Positions 34,315 through 47,900 of a stretch of DNA of 64,000 bases are shown here, one piece after another (position 1 is the stretch's first letter; each line of letters begins with the position of its first letter). This stretch comes from Hordeum vulgare subsp. vulgare (taxonomy: Eukaryota; Streptophyta; Magnoliopsida; Poales; Poaceae): assembly GCF_904849725.1 (NCBI RefSeq), contig NC_058523.1, positions 172,404,689-172,468,688 on the forward strand, read 5' to 3'. Made by a program: the position numbers and the translations under genes. The notes beneath the pieces are model-generated. The model made no database searches, was not told where the DNA came from, and saw only the letters and a list, made by a program, of their open reading frames with translations.

Positions 34315-37300
34315 GCACTAGAGTCAATAATCTAGTTCACATCACCATGTGATTTCAACGAATCCAACACCCATATAGTTCTGGGCTCTGATCACGTCTT
34401 GCTCGTGAGAGAGGTTTTAGTCAACGGTTCTGAAACTTTCAGATCCGTGTGTTCTTTACAAGTCTTTATGTCATCTTATAGATGCTGCTACTACGTGCTA
34501 TTCGTATATACTCCAAATATCTACTCTACTATACGAATCCGTTTCACTATTCAAAGTTATTCGGATTAGTGTCAAAGCTTGCATCAACGTAACCCTTTAC
34601 GACGAACTCTTTAACCACCTCCATAATCGAGAAAAATTCCTTAGTCCACTAGTTACTAAGGATAACTTTGACCGCTGCTCAGTAATTCAATCCTGGAGCA
34701 CTCTCTGTACCCCTTAACAGACTTGCTGCAAAGCACACATCAGGTGCGGTACTCAGCATGACATACTTTAGAGTCTATGGCTAAGGCATAGAAAATGACC
34801 TTCGTCTATTCTCTTTATTCTGTCGTGGTCGGGTTTTGAGTCTTACTCAAATTCACACCTTACAACACAATCAATAACTCCTTCTTCGCTGATCTATTTT
34901 GAACTCTTTCAAAAATTTGTCAAGGCATGCATCTTGTTGAAACTTCTATTAAGCGTTTCAATCTATCTCCATAGATCTTGATGCTCAATGTTCAACTAGC
35001 TCAATCTAGGTATTCCTTTGAAAAACTCCTTTCAAACAACCTTTTATGCTTCACATAAATTCTACATTACTTCTGATCAACAATGTGTCAACCACATATA
35101 CTTATCAGAAATTCTATAGTGCTCCCACTCACTTCTTTGGAAATACAAGTTTCTCACAAACCTTGTATAGACCCAAAAGCTTTGATCAACTCATCAAAGC
35201 ATATATTAGAACACCAACATGCTTGCACTAGTCCATAGAAGGATCGCTGGAGCTAGCATACTTGTTAGCATCTTTAGGATCGACAAAACTTTCCGGTTGT
35301 ATCACATACAACCTTTCCGTCGAGCAAAACAATGTTTTGACATCCTATGTGCAATATTTCATAAATAATGTAGCAACTGCTAACATAATTCCAACAGACC
35401 TTTAGCATCACTATGAGTGAGAAAGTCTCATCATACTCAACTCTTTGAACTTGTCGGAAAACATCCTTGCGACAAGTCAAGCTTTTCTAAATGGGGACGT
35501 TTCACCATCATCGTGTGCCTTCCTTATAAAGATCCATCTTTACTCAATAGTCCTACGACCATCAAGTAGTTCTTCCAAAGTCTATACTTTGTTCTCACAT
35601 ATGGATTCTCTCTCGGATTTCATGGACTCCAGCCATTTGTCAGAATAGGGGCCCACCATTGCTTCTCCATAACACGTAGGTTCATCGTTGTTTCAACAAC
35701 ATGACCTCCAAGACAGATTTACCGCACCACTCTGTAGTAGTGTGCGACCTTTTGGACCTACAAGGTTTGTAGTAACTTGATCCAATGCTTAATGATCACC
35801 ATCATCAGCTTCCACTTCAATTGGTGTAGGCGCCACAGGAACAACTTCCTGTGCCCTGCTACACACTGGATGAAGCGATAGTTCAATAACCTCCTCAAAT
35901 TCTACCACCCTCCCACTTAATTCTTTCGAGAGAAACCTTTCCTCGAGAAAGGACCCGTTTTCTAGAAACAAACACTTTGCTTCCGGATCTGAGATAGGAG
36001 ATGTATCCAACTTTTTTGGATATCCTATGAAGATGCATTTATCCGCTTTGGGTTCGAGCTTATAAGACTATAACTTTTTCACATAAGCGTCGCAGCCCCA
36101 AACTTTTAAGAAACAACAGCTTAGATTTCTCTAAACCTCAGTCTATATTGTGTCATCTCAACAGAATTACGCGGTGCCCTATTTAAAGTGAATGCGGTTG
36201 TCTCTACTGCATAACCCATAAATGATAGTGGTAACTCCATAAGAGACATCATAGTATGCACCATATCAAATAGGTCGCGGCTATAATGTTCGGACACACA
36301 ATCACACTATGGTGTTCCTGGTGGCATGAATTACGAAACAACTTCCACATTGTCTTAACTGTGTACCAAAACTCGCAACTCAGATCTCTATGATCATATC
36401 GTAGACAGTTTATCCTCTTCTTACGACGAACTTCACTCTAAAACAAAATTGAACTTTTTCAATATTTCAGACTTGTGATTCATCAAGTAAATACTCCTGT
36501 ATCTACTCAAATCGTCATTGAAGTAAGAACATAATGATATCCACTGTGTACCTCAGCAATCATTGGATGGCATACATCAAAATGTATTACTTCCAACAAG
36601 TTACTTTCTTCTTTCATCTCAATGAAAACAAGGCCTTGCTCATGTGGTATGATTTGCATGTCTCAAGTGATTCAAAATGAAGTGATATTTAAAGATCCAT
36701 CAACATGGAACCTTTCATGCAATTTACACCAACATGACTCAAGCGAGAGTGCCACAAGTAGGTGGTACTTATCATCATTACCTTGTATTGGCACCAATAT
36801 CATGAACATGTGTAACACTACGATCGAGATTCAATAAACCATTGATGGTGATTATTCAAGCAAATAGAGTAACCATTATTCTCTTTAAATGAATAATCGT
36901 ATTGCAATAAACACGATCCAATCATGTTCATGCTCAAAGCAAGAACCCAATAAAAATTATTTAGGTTTAACACCAATCCCGATGGTAGAGGGAGCGTGCG
37001 ACGTTTGATCATATCAACCTTGAAAATACATCCAACACGTATCGTCACCTCGCGTTTAGCTAGTCTCCGTTTATTCCGTAGCTTTCATTTCGTGTTACTA
37101 ATCACTTAGCAGCCGAACCGGTATCCAATACCCTCGCGCTACTAGGAGTACTAGTAAAGTACACATCGATATCATGTATATCAAATATACTTCTGTCGAC
37201 TTTGCCAGCCTTCTTATCTACCAAGCATCTAGGGTAACTCCGCCTCAGTGACCGTTCCCCTCATAACAGAAGCACTTAGTCTCGGGTTTGGGTTTAATCT

Positions 37301-38040
37301 TGGGTCTCTTCATTAGTGGAGCAACTGTTTTGCCGTTTCACGAAGTATCCCTTCTAGCCCTTGCCTTTCTTGAAACTTAGTGGTTTTACTAACCATCAAC
37401 TATTGATGCTCCTTCTTGATTTCTACTTTCGCAGTGTCAAACATCGCGAATCGCTCAAGGATCATTGTATCTATCCTTGATATGTTATAGTTCATCACGA
37501 AGCTCTCACAGCTTGGTGGCAGTGACTTTGGAGAATCATCACTATCTCATCTGGAAGATTAACTCCCACTTGATTAAAGTGATTGCCGTACTCAGACAAT
37601 CTGAGCACACGCTCAACGATTGAGTTTTTCTCCTTTTACTTCGTGGACAAAGAATCTTGTCGGAGGTCTCATACCTCTTAACAAGGGCATGAGAATGAAA
37701 TCAAAATTTCATATCTTTAGAACATCTCTTATGTTTCGTGATGTTTCAAATCGTCTTCGGCGCCTTGCTTCTAAGCCATTAAGTGTTTTGCACAGAACTA
37801 CCGCGTAGTCATCAGAAACGTGTATGTCGGATGTTCACAACATCCACAGACGACGCTCGAGGTGCAGCACACCGAGTGGTGCATTAAGGACATAAGCCTT
37901 CTGCGCAGCAACGAGGACAATCCTCAGTTTTACAGACTCAGTCCGCAAAGTTTGCTACTATCAACTTTCAACTTAAATTTTCTCTAGGAACATATAAAAA
38001 CAGTAGAGCTATAGCGCAAGCTACATCGTAATTCACAAAG
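34315..38040 (-). pseudogene. Angela-2 gag-pol remnant
   Basis: Colinear with the Angela-1 gag-pol region at nucleotide level, from its C-terminal end (34350 side) to its gag start (near 38010). It is broken by many small deletions, insertions and stops; the longest remaining frames are about 60-80 codons. Recognisable pieces include the linker at 35789-36010 (KCLFLENGSFLEERFLSKEL) and a protease-integrase linker fragment at 36818-37048 (LPSGLVLNLNNFYWV). It is not translatable as a protein. It seems more diverged from Angela-1 than the LTRs are. Confidence 0.88.
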
Positions 38041-39278
38041 ACCATTAGACTATGTGAATGATAATTAGTTCAATTAATCATATTACTTAAGAACTCCCAC
38101 TCAAAAAGTACATCTCTCTAGTCATTTGAGTGGTACATGATCCAAATCCAGTATCTCAAGTCCGATCATCACGTGAGTCGAGAATAGTTTCAGTGGTAAG
38201 CATCTCTATGCTAATCATATCAACTATACGATTCATGCTCGACCTTTCGGTCTCATGTGTTCCGAGGCCATGCCTGTACATGCTAGGCTCGTCAAGTTTA
38301 ACCCAAGTGTTCCGGGCGTGCAACTGTTTTGCACCCGTTGTATGTGAACATTGAGTCTATCACACCCGATCATCACCTGGTGTCTCGAAATGACGAACTA
38401 TCGCAACGGTGCACAGTCGAGGAGAACACAATTTCGTCTTGAAATTTTAGTGAGAGATCACCTCATAATGCTACCGTCGTTCTAAGCAAAATAAGGTGCA
38501 TAAAAGGATTAACATCACATGCAATTCATTAGTGACATGATGTGGCCATCATCAAGTGCTCCTTGATCTCCATCAGCAAAGCACCGGTATGATCTTCTTA
38601 TCACCGGCGCCACACCATGATCCCCATCATCATGATCTCCATCATCGTGCCGCCATCGAGATTGTCGTGTATGCTATGCTATTACTACTAAAGATACGTC
38701 CTAGCAATATAGTAAACACATCTGCAAACACAAACATTAGTTTAAAGACAACCCTATGGCTCCTGCCGGTTGCCGTAGCATCGACGTGCAAGTCGATATT
38801 AACTATTACAACATAATCATCTCATACATCCACTATATCACATCACGTCGTTGGCCATATCACATCACAAGCATACCCTATAAAAACAAGTTAGACGTCC
38901 TCTAATTGTTGTTGCATGTTTTACGTGGTTGCCATGGGTATCTAGTAGGATCACATCTTACTTACGCAAACACCACAACGGAGATGTATGAATTGCTATT
39001 TAACCTCTCTCCAAGGACCTCCTCGGTCAAATCCGATTCAACTAAAGTTGGAGAAACCGACACTCGCCAGTCATCTTTGAGCAACGGGGTTGCTCGTAGC
39101 GATGAAACCAGTCTCCCGTAAGCGTACAAGTAATGTCGGTCCGATTCGCTTCGATCCAACAATACCGTCGAATCGAGAAAAGACTAAGGAGAGCAGCAAA
39201 TCGAACATTACCGTCCACAAAACCCTTTGTGTTCTACTCGAGATAACATCTACGCATGAACCTAGCTCATGATGCCAC
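38041..39278 (-). other. Angela-2 untranslated leader and primer-binding site
   Basis: About 1.24 kb matching the Angela-1 leader closely. The same GTGGCATCATGAGC primer-binding text is next to the 5' LTR (39265-39278). It is clearly better conserved between the two copies than the gag-pol region is. Confidence 0.8.
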
Positions 39279-41091
39279 TGTTGCGGAACGTCGCACGGGA
39301 AACAAACATTTTCCTACACGCACGAAGACCTATCATGGTGATGTCCATCTACGAGAGGTGATTTCCGATCTACGTACCCTTGCAGATCGCACATCAGGAA
39401 GCGTTAAGAAACGCGGTTGATGTAGTGGAACGTCCTCACGTCCCTCGATCCGCCCCGCGAGCCGTCCCACGAACCGTCCCGCGATCCGTCCCACGATCCA
39501 CTCCGATCTAGTGCCGAACGGACGGCACCTCCGCGTTCAGCACACGTACAGCTCGACGATTATCTCGGCCTTCTTGGTCCAGAAAGAGAGACAGAGAGTT
39601 GAATGAGTTCTCCGGAAGCATGACGACGCTCCGGAGGTTGGTGATGATCTATCTCAACAGGGCTCCGCCCGAGCTCCAAAGAAATACGATCTAGAGGAAA
39701 AACCGTGGAGGTATATGGTCGGGCTGCCGTGGCAAAGTTGTGTCAAATCAGCCCTAATACCTTAGTATATATAGGAGGGAGGGGAGGGACCTTGCCTTGA
39801 GGCTCAAGGGATCCCCAAGGGGTCGGCCGAAGGGGGGGGGGAGGAGGAGTCCTCCTCCAATCCTAGTCCAACTAGGATTGGAAGGTGGAGTCCTTCCCTT
39901 CCTTCCCACTTCCCCTTTTTTCCCTTTGATTTTTTCTTCTCCTGTGCATAGGGCCTCTTGGGCTGTCCCATTAGTCCACTAATGGCTGGTGCGGCACCCC
40001 TAAGGCCTATGGGCTTCCGCCGGGTGGGCTGCCCCCCCCCGGTGAATCCGGAACCCATTCGTCACTCCCGGTAATGCCCGAAAACTTTCCGGTAACCAAA
40101 TGAGACAAACCTATATATCAATCTTCGTCTCCAGACCATTTCGGAAACCCTCATGACATCCGTAATCTCATCTGGGACTCCGAACAACCTTTTTGTAACA
40201 AACCATATAACTCAAATAGGCATAAAACATCGTCGAACCTTAAGTGTGCAGACCCCGCGGGTTCGAGAACTATGTAGACATGACCCGAGGGACTCCTCGG
40301 TCAATATCCAATTGGACCATATTGGAGCCTACATATTCTACGAAGATCTTATCGATTGAACCTCAGTGCCAAGGATTCATATAATCCTGTGTGTCATTCC
40401 CTTTGTCCTTCGGTATGTTACTTGTCCGAGATTCGATCGTCGGTATCCGCATACCTATTGCAATATCGTTTACCGGCAAGTCTCTTTACTCGTTCGGTAA
40501 TACAAGATCCCGTGACATACACTAAGTCACATTGCTTGCAAGGCTTGTGTGTGATGTTGTATTACCATGTGGGCCCTGAGATACCTCTCCATCACACGGA
40601 GTGACAAATCCCAGTCTTGATCCATACTAACTCAACGGGCACGTTCGGAAATACCTGTAGAGCATCTTTATAGTCACCCAGTTACGTTGTGATGTTTGAT
40701 ACACACAAGGCATTCCTCCGGTGCCAGTGAGTTATATGATCTCATGGTCATAGGAATAAATACTTGACACGCAGAAAAACAGTAGCAACAAAATGACACG
40801 ATCAACATGCTACATTTATTTAGTTTGGGTCTAGTCCATCACAGGATTCTCCTAATGATGTGATCCCGTTATCAATTGACAACACTTGCCTATGGTCAGG
40901 AAATCTTGACCATCTTTGATCAACAAGCTAGTCAACTAGAGGCTTACTAGGGACAGTGTTTTGTCTATGTATCTACACAAGTATTGTGTTTCCAATCAAT
41001 ACAATTATAGCATGGATAATAAACGATTATCATGAACAAAGAAATATAATAATAACTAATTTATTATTGCCTCTAGGTCATATTTCCAACA
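39279..41091 (-). repeat. Angela-2 5' LTR
   Basis: 1813 bp; TGTTGCGGAACG on the left, CCAACA on the right. The TATA-like region (TATATATAGG) is at about 39766-39775. Overall alignment to the Angela-1 LTRs is good. Confidence 0.92.
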
Positions 41092-41773
41092 AACGGGGCG
41101 CAGCATGGGGGATGCTCTGATGGATTGTGGCGAGCCCTTAAGTCGGTTGAGGCTCTCCTTCAGTTGGAAGAAAGATATTTTCACGGTAAAAATCTACTAA
41201 AAATTTCAGCCTGATCGGTGATACGGATCTCCGAATATTTAAGAAATGATTAAGGGACAGAAAACAACATCGAAAAGGGGAGAGAAATAGAGAAAGATAT
41301 CCAATCTCGGAGGGGCTCTCGCCCCTTCGGGTGCCTTGATGGCCAAGGACCACAGGGAGAACCTCTCCCTAGATGGGGAGAGGCCATGGAGGAGGAAGCC
41401 TAAGGTGGGAGGCTTCACTTAGGCAGTGTAGGAAAGCCGGTGTAGGAACCATCGCTGCAGTGACCGTCTTCACTAACATCACCGCCTCCACCACCTTCCC
41501 TCATCTTTCTATGGAGATGAACACTCCCACACCCCACTGTAATCCCCTACTTGACCATGGTGTTTCATGCCACATATTAGTAATCAATGATGTGTTCCAT
41601 CCTATGATGTTTGAGCAGATCTATGTTGTCCTCCGGGTTGATTGATGATCCTGATTGGTTTGAGTGTAAGTTTAATTTGGTGCCTTCCTAAGGAGACTTC
41701 CATGAGGTGCACACGTGAAGGATTCGTGCTGGAGGGTATTGCAATATGTTCATGATTCTCTTATCATGGATGG

Positions 41774-43291
41774 TGATACGTCCATTTTGCATCATGTTTT
41801 GTTACTGTTATTTATAGTGTTTTTATGCATTTTTGCACTTGGTGGAGTAATTCTAATGCCTTTTCTCTCATAATATCCAAGGATTACATCAAGTGGTAGA
41901 ATGCCGACAGAGGTAATTCTGGCCCTAAAAAATCTACGTCAGAGATACCTATTCTGCACATCTCCAATTGGGCTGAAAATTTACGGAGATTTATTTTATA
42001 ATAAATAAAAAATACTGGAGTGAAGAAGTACCCAAGCAGGGCTACTAGGCACCCACTAGACACTAGGGCGCGCTAGCCTCCCCTGGCGCGCCCTGATGAC
42101 TACTGGCCCCCTGGCCCACCTCTGGCAATCATCTAGTGGTATAAAATCCTTTTTAACCTAAAAAAATTAAGAAGCGGACTTTTGGGACAAAGCGTCGTGG
42201 TCTTGAGGCGGAACCTGGGCAGGAGCACTTTTGCCCTCCAGCGGAGCGATTCTCTTAGAGTAACTTCCCTCCCGGAGGGGGAAATCGAGGCCATCGTCAT
42301 CAGCAACAAACCTTTCATCCTAGGGAGGCCAATCTTCATCAACATCTTCATGAGCACTATCTCCTCTCAAAACCGTAGTTCATCTCTTGTACTCAATCTT
42401 GTACGAGAACCTCAGATTGGTACCTCGTGTGTGACTAGTAGTGTTGATTACATCTTGTAGTAGATGCTTTATGGTTTATTTGGTGGAAAAACATAAGTTC
42501 AGATCCATTATGCTATTTAATACCCCACTGATCGTGAGCATGTTCATCACTTGTGAGTAGTTACTTTTGTTCTTGAGGCCATGTGAGAAGTCATGTTGCA
42601 AGTAGTCATGTGAATTTGATATTCGTTTAGTATTTTGTTAATATTAATGTTGTGATTCCCTTAGTGGTGTTATGTGAATGATGACTACATGACGCTTCAC
42701 CATCTTTGGGCCTAAGGGAATGCATTGTGGAGTAGGTACTAGATGATGGGTTGCGAGAGTGACAGAAACTTAAACCCTAGTTTATGCGTTATTCCGTAAG
42801 AGGCTGATTTGGATCCCTATGTTTAATGTTATGGTTAGAACTTATTCTTAATACTTTTCTCGTAGTTGCGGATGCTTGTTGGAGGGTTAATCATAAATGG
42901 GAGGTTTGTTCAAGTAATAACAAAACCAAAGCACCGATCCACCCACATATCAAATTATCAAAGTACCAAACACGAATTAACCTCACATGACGAAAGTGAC
43001 TAGATGAAATTCCCGTTTGCCCTCAAGAACGCTTTGCCTATTTTAAGAAACTGTTCCGGCCTATCCTTTGTCACAAAAGGATTGGGCTAAATTGCTGCAC
43101 TTATTGTTCCTATTTCTACTCGTTACTTGTTACATTTATCTTGCTTTCAAACAACTTGTTAGCGCTATTTTAGTGTTTGCAGAAATTACCTTCCTAAAAA
43201 CCACATGTCATTTCCTTTTGTTCCTTCTCGGGTTCGGAACTATTACTTATCGAAAGGACTATGATTGGTCCCTTATACTTTTGTGTCATCA
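41774..43291 (+). repeat. Solo LTR, TGATACGTCC...GTCATCA family
   Basis: 1518 bp without an internal domain, starting TGATACGTCCATTTTGC and ending TTTGTGTCATCA. It contains the GGCGCGCC-like and AGGAGCACTTTTGCCCTCC blocks I know from a common Triticeae LTR. It sits inside the older LTR begun at 32238. Flanking pentamers (GATGG, ATACT) do not match. The 92-codon and shorter frames inside it are not genes. Confidence 0.7.
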
Positions 43292-43836
43292 ATACTCTAG
43301 ATGCATGCTGGATAGAGGTCAATGAGTGGAGTAATAGTAATAGGTGCAGGAAGAAGTCGCCTTATTTGTATATGGACGCGATGCTTATATACACATGATC
43401 ATTGTCGTGAATATCACATAACTATCCACTTTTCTATCAATTGCCCAACAGTAATTTGTTTACCCACCGTATGATATTTACATCAGAGATGGCACTAGGG
43501 AAAAGTATGGGCCCCGGTTTTATTCACCATATATTTACAAAACCTTTAATACCTTGCTCCCATTTACTTCTTATCATTTTATTTTGTGATTTACAATTAT
43601 TTACATGTCTCACTTGCTTGCAAATAACGAGAGCAAGGGGATTGACAACCCTCTTGCCCGCGTTTTGTGCAAGTTGTTTGTTCTTTTGTGTGCAGCCATT
43701 AAAGATGGTTCTTGTTAATATTCCTATTGCTTCGATAAACCTTGGTTTCCTAAATGAGGGAAATACTTACCCACATTGTGCTGCGATAACCTGTTCCTCT
43801 TCATGGAAAACCCAACGCCGATCACAAGTATCATCA

Positions 43837-44235
43837 TGTGAGTGATTCACTTCACAACCCCCCCTCGAATGGTATTATTTTGGAGGCAGAAGGCAAGGAA
43901 GCACGTCAGGATGACATCGACCTCCTCTAGGAATAGTGCAAGTTGACACTCATCAGGTCAATTTCCTATTAGCAAGACTTGCAATCCTACCATGACAAAC
44001 AAGTTAGAGGACGCCCTTCCCGGAAGGCGACCAAGTTCTTCGATTGGACCAGCAGAAGCCCTACAAGTTGGTGCCTCCATGGAAAGAACCCTTTGCAATC
44101 TTAAAGGTCCTCAACAATGGGCCCTATCAGCTCTACAACTTCAGCAAAGACATAGAAAACCGACGGCCCTAGAGTGCGGACCTGCTCTACAAATTCTTCA
44201 CTTAATGTACAAATTCCTTTTCATTCTAATAGATT
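43837..44235 (+). pseudogene. Gypsy-1 pol C-terminus
   Basis: Remnant of the last part of the gypsy integrase region. A stretch shaped ARQDDIDLL is followed by QDLQSYHDKQVRGRPSRK. A frameshifted piece then carries the PPWKEPFAILKVLNNGPYQLYNFSKD chromodomain-proximal motif usual for this clade (a WEGPF-like block). It ends in DLLYKFFT. The catalytic integrase core that should lie between this and RNase H (ending at 32237) is missing. Confidence 0.75.
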
Positions 44236-44334
44236 TAGAGTGACATTTGATGAATAAAAGTCTTACTTTTCTTGTATATCATAGAATTTATCCAAGAGCC
44301 ATAACTCACTCTGGTGACATATAACACTCGAGAC

Positions 44335-44795
44335 CTACACCACTCCTAATGGGTGAACTGCTTAGTTAAGAACTAGATTTTGACTAAGTTAAGGATACTC
44401 CGAGTGAGGAAATATTCCATAATCAGGAACTTATCTGCGAACTATAAATCGCTTGAGTTAAAAATACTCCGAGTGAGGACATCTTCCGCACTCGGGGGCT
44501 TAGTTGCAAACCAAAATTTTCCTAAGTTAAAAATACTCTGAGTAGGGACATCTTCCACACTCAAGGGCTTAGCTGTGAAACAAAATTCGGCTAAGTAAAA
44601 AAATACTATAAGTGGGGACATATTCCACTCGAGGGGCTTAGCCGCGAACTAGAATTCGCCTTAGTTAGATTACTCTGAGTGGGGACATCTTCCACACTCG
44701 AGGGGATTAGTTGTGAACCAGAATTCACCTAAGTTACTTCCATAGACGGGGACTTAGGTGTGAACCAAAATTCGTTTAAGTCAATAAACACGACA
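44335..44795 (+). repeat. Tandem array, ~69-bp unit, about six copies
   Basis: A unit built around GAGTGGGGACATCTTCCACA, CTCGAGGGGCTTAG and GAATTCGCCTAAGTTA repeats. The GAGTG(A/G)GGA block begins at about 44402, 44471, 44540, 44608, 44677 and 44746, a spacing of 67-70 bp. Copies differ by several bases each. The array lies between gypsy-1 pol and the antisense gene. Confidence 0.85.
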
Positions 44796-44948
44796 AGGAT
44801 TCCGCATCTTATTAGAAAAACTTAATTAACTCATATATGGTCAAACAGGTAAAGGAAAAGATCAAGTGGCATGGGTCTCAGGCTAAATAAGTTTTGACGG
44901 TTACACAAACCACTCCGCATATCGAGGCAAATATCAAACTTGTAAGAC

Positions 44949-47900
44949 TCACAGGGTCATTCCTGTGTTGTAGGGCTGGCGTGGGTCAACAAAGGTGTCC
45001 AAGTCGATGACGTCGGTGATCCGAGTGGCAGCTTCGATAAAGGTCTGCATGAAGTCCTCAAACTTGACCTTCTCCATATTGGTGACCTTGAGGGACTTCA
45101 GCTTCTCCTCATCCACGTACTTGTACTGGACACGAATGATCAAGAGTTCCACGTCGTCTCCATAGCGTGTTGCTGAGTTTTTCCAGGACTGCGCTCGGTT
45201 GGGAACGTCATTCGGTCGGGCCATGAGGAACTCCAGATCATTCTGGACCTCCTCGTGTGGCAACAACTCTTTTTAAATACTCCCAATGGAAGAATTCATG
45301 CGTGTGATATACCCGAGGGCATTGTCAGTGTGCTCGTCCAGCTGAAGGATCGCCATTGTGGTACTATCCTTGAGCCGCAGTCGAGAAGGATCCAGGTCCT
45401 TCTCGATCCTCTCGGTCTCTATATTGTCATCAAAGAAGAACTTTAGTGACCAAAACAAAGCAAAGATCAACAACCACCGGAACCGTAAAATAAATTGTTT
45501 CATTTGGCCAAGCATCATACCTTCAAACTTAGTGCTCATCTCGATGCCAAAGTGCTCGACATACTGCTCTAGCTTGGCTTTCTTCTTGAGGAGCTCGGTG
45601 ATACGTTCGCCCAGTTTCCTCTGGTCCTCCTCAAAGGCACTCGCGTGGGTATTGCACTTTGACTCCCACTTGGCGTAACATTTGTTTAGCTTAGAGATCT
45701 TATATTGCGCCACATCGGCGGCATGCTTCACAGCCATGTTTTCCTCTTCAAACATTTCGACTGACTTCGGCTTGTCTTCAACTTCCTTTGTGTTGGCCTT
45801 GGCATTCTTCCATGTTGTCTCTAGTTTGTTGTCCTTTTCCTCGAGGTCCTAGTTCTCGGTTTCTAATGAAACAACGGTCATGATCCTCTTTAGAAGTTGT
45901 TTGTTCTTTCTATGAATATCTGCTAAAGCAAGCTCACTCAAATCAAGGGGAAACCTAGTTTCAGAAAACAGTCGGGTGATATAGCCTACCTCCCTGTGTG
46001 CACATTTCTTAGTCAAGGCGTTCACTCTTGTGCTTCTTGGCATCCAAGTACACTCAGCATCACAGAACCTCTTTCTCTAGAGTGGCATAATGAGTACGAA
46101 GTTCATAAGCTTTCTGTTACAAGATGACAAAGTAATAATCAGTCTGATTCAAAGTAATACAAGCCTATGACTACTCGGACTGCTCAAGCCCACACTCTGA
46201 TTCATGCGTAGTTCATAGTCAGAAGCTTTTTGCACTTAAAAGCTTCTAAGTATGCTCAATCCAAGACTTTGATTCATGAGTAGTTCATATTCAGAAGTTT
46301 TTTGCAATAAAACATCCACTCGGACAGCCGTGTGGGAGATGGGACTACAAATGCCAAAGATAGGTTTTAAGATTCCCACCGCCTACTGCTAGTTGACGGT
46401 TGTCTCCGGGAGTACACCCAGTGATTGCACTCATCATGCCCCCACTGGAGTCAACTGACGCAGGTCAGTCTAGGAAAACCAGAGTCAAAATTAGGCTCAA
46501 AGAAAGTCTAAGTTCTAACAAACTCGTCGACTACCTCTAGTCGACGAGAGTCTCGGTGACTACACCGAGTGGGTGTACTTAGCGTGCCCCCACTAGAGAG
46601 GAAACACCTAGTGGTTATGCCCCATGCAAACCCTCTCGAAAAAAGAAAGACAACCATATAAAAATTTCAACACTCCGACTCAAAGTTGTATTTACTCTGG
46701 TGGTTGTCTTGAAAGCTTCACTAGCATTATATGCATCCTTCAGTCGTCCGTTCATCAACTCCACTTGGATCATGGACTCCCTGCTCGCCCCCACCTAATC
46801 TTTAGGATTCATGTACAGAGTGAATAAGGTGATTGCGGCAGGCTACGGGGTAGGCACTGGTGGAGGAGTGGGCAATGCAACAACAAGTTCAAATCCACTT
46901 AAATCGTTGCACACGGACCGGTAGACTAGGCGACGACCTTGGCCGGCGAGGCTTGACACACTCGTTTTCTTGGTACATCCTTCATAATGACGTTAGTGTT
47001 GGGCGGCGCTCTCTTATCATTCAATGGGTTCGGTAGGTTAGCCTTGTCATCATCGTCGAGCAGAATCACCTTAGTCGAAGCTGTCATCACATGGGTGTTA
47101 AATGTCAATACTGTGAATGACTTGAAGATCATTCGGGACTGAGTTTGTTAGCACCTTTGGAAGATGCAACGTCCTATTCCTCCTGGCCCTTCGCTGCAAC
47201 ATTTGAATCTAGCGAGGTCGTCGAAATATCAGCATTGCACTCATAAAGTAACTTTGCTTATAAGATATGCAAACTCATCAAAGGAAGATGGTTGGTCTTG
47301 ATACTTACGTCGATGCCACCGGCAAAGACCTCTTGATCTTTGACATTTCTGCGTCCTTCTGGGGCTTGGTGGAGATGATCTAGTTTTATTTTCCACCTTC
47401 TGAGGCGACCCTGCGGACTTGGACTGGTGGCGCTTCAAGCTACGCATGCTGGGGACCAAAGCTTTCAGTTTAGGGCCACTCGGCCCCGTCGGGCTGCCAG
47501 CGCGAGCACTCGGTCCGTGGTGGTTCTTGGAACGGTTCTGTGACCGGATGTTCTCCGACGAAGAAGACTCTACCTCATCCCCACCCCTGGTGATGTGCTC
47601 GTCGCTCTCCTCGTCATCACTCACCTCCTTGCGAGGGTACTCGGTGTCACTTGCCGCGTCCCCAATAGCAAGGTTTATGTTTTCCATTTCGCTGATCAAC
47701 TCCTTGAAGCTCTATCAAAAGATAAATAACAAAGTCAATAATGACAAAGGCAGTGGGCAATAGTAGAAAAGGCACTTGATTCATGAAGATTTGTGATTAC
47801 CATAATAGGCAGGTTATTCTTGTCAAAGGGGATCAACCTCCTCGTTCCTTGAGGATTGTCCCGAGCAGAGGTGATGTCCATGATCTTGCTCCCCATGACC

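Larger units (their letters stand above)
32520..41091 (-). mobile_element. Old, degraded Angela-type copia element (Angela-2)
   Basis: 8572 bp with the same family and orientation as Angela-1, flanked by AACAG and AACGG (5 bp, one mismatch). LTRs are 32520-34303 (1784 bp) and 39279-41091 (1813 bp). A sample of ~240 bp at their starts shows roughly 7% difference, so it is several times older than Angela-1. The coding region is shattered. It lies inside the LTR that starts at 32238. Confidence 0.92.
32238..43836 (+). repeat. LTR of the TGATAC family, split by two later insertions
   Basis: It starts TGATACGTCTTCAACG at 32238 and ends about GTATCATCA at 43833-43836. Its own sequence is 32238-32519, 41092-41773 and 43292-43836, about 1.5 kb in total. 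An old Angela element and a solo LTR lie between the pieces. The right part holds recognisable family text (CAATTGCCCAACAGTAATTTG; GGGATTGACAACCCTCTTG). It interrupts gypsy-1 after RNase H. The flanks (GGGCT and TGTGA) do not match, and the integrase core of the host is missing at this point, so sequence was lost here. Confidence 0.65.

Noticed and set aside
3597..41091. Angela-1 and Angela-2 as the two ends of one large composite transposon
   Set aside because: Each has its own pair of LTRs and its own near-matching 5-bp flanks, and their ages differ several-fold.
43068..43845. Two plus-strand frames (85 and 134 codons)
   Set aside because: They fall within recognised LTR sequence at the boundaries of the solo LTR and the older LTR; no conserved protein features.
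44335..44795. Possible CRISPR-like array
   Set aside because: The whole ~69-bp unit repeats with no unique spacers, and the context is a plant retrotransposon.
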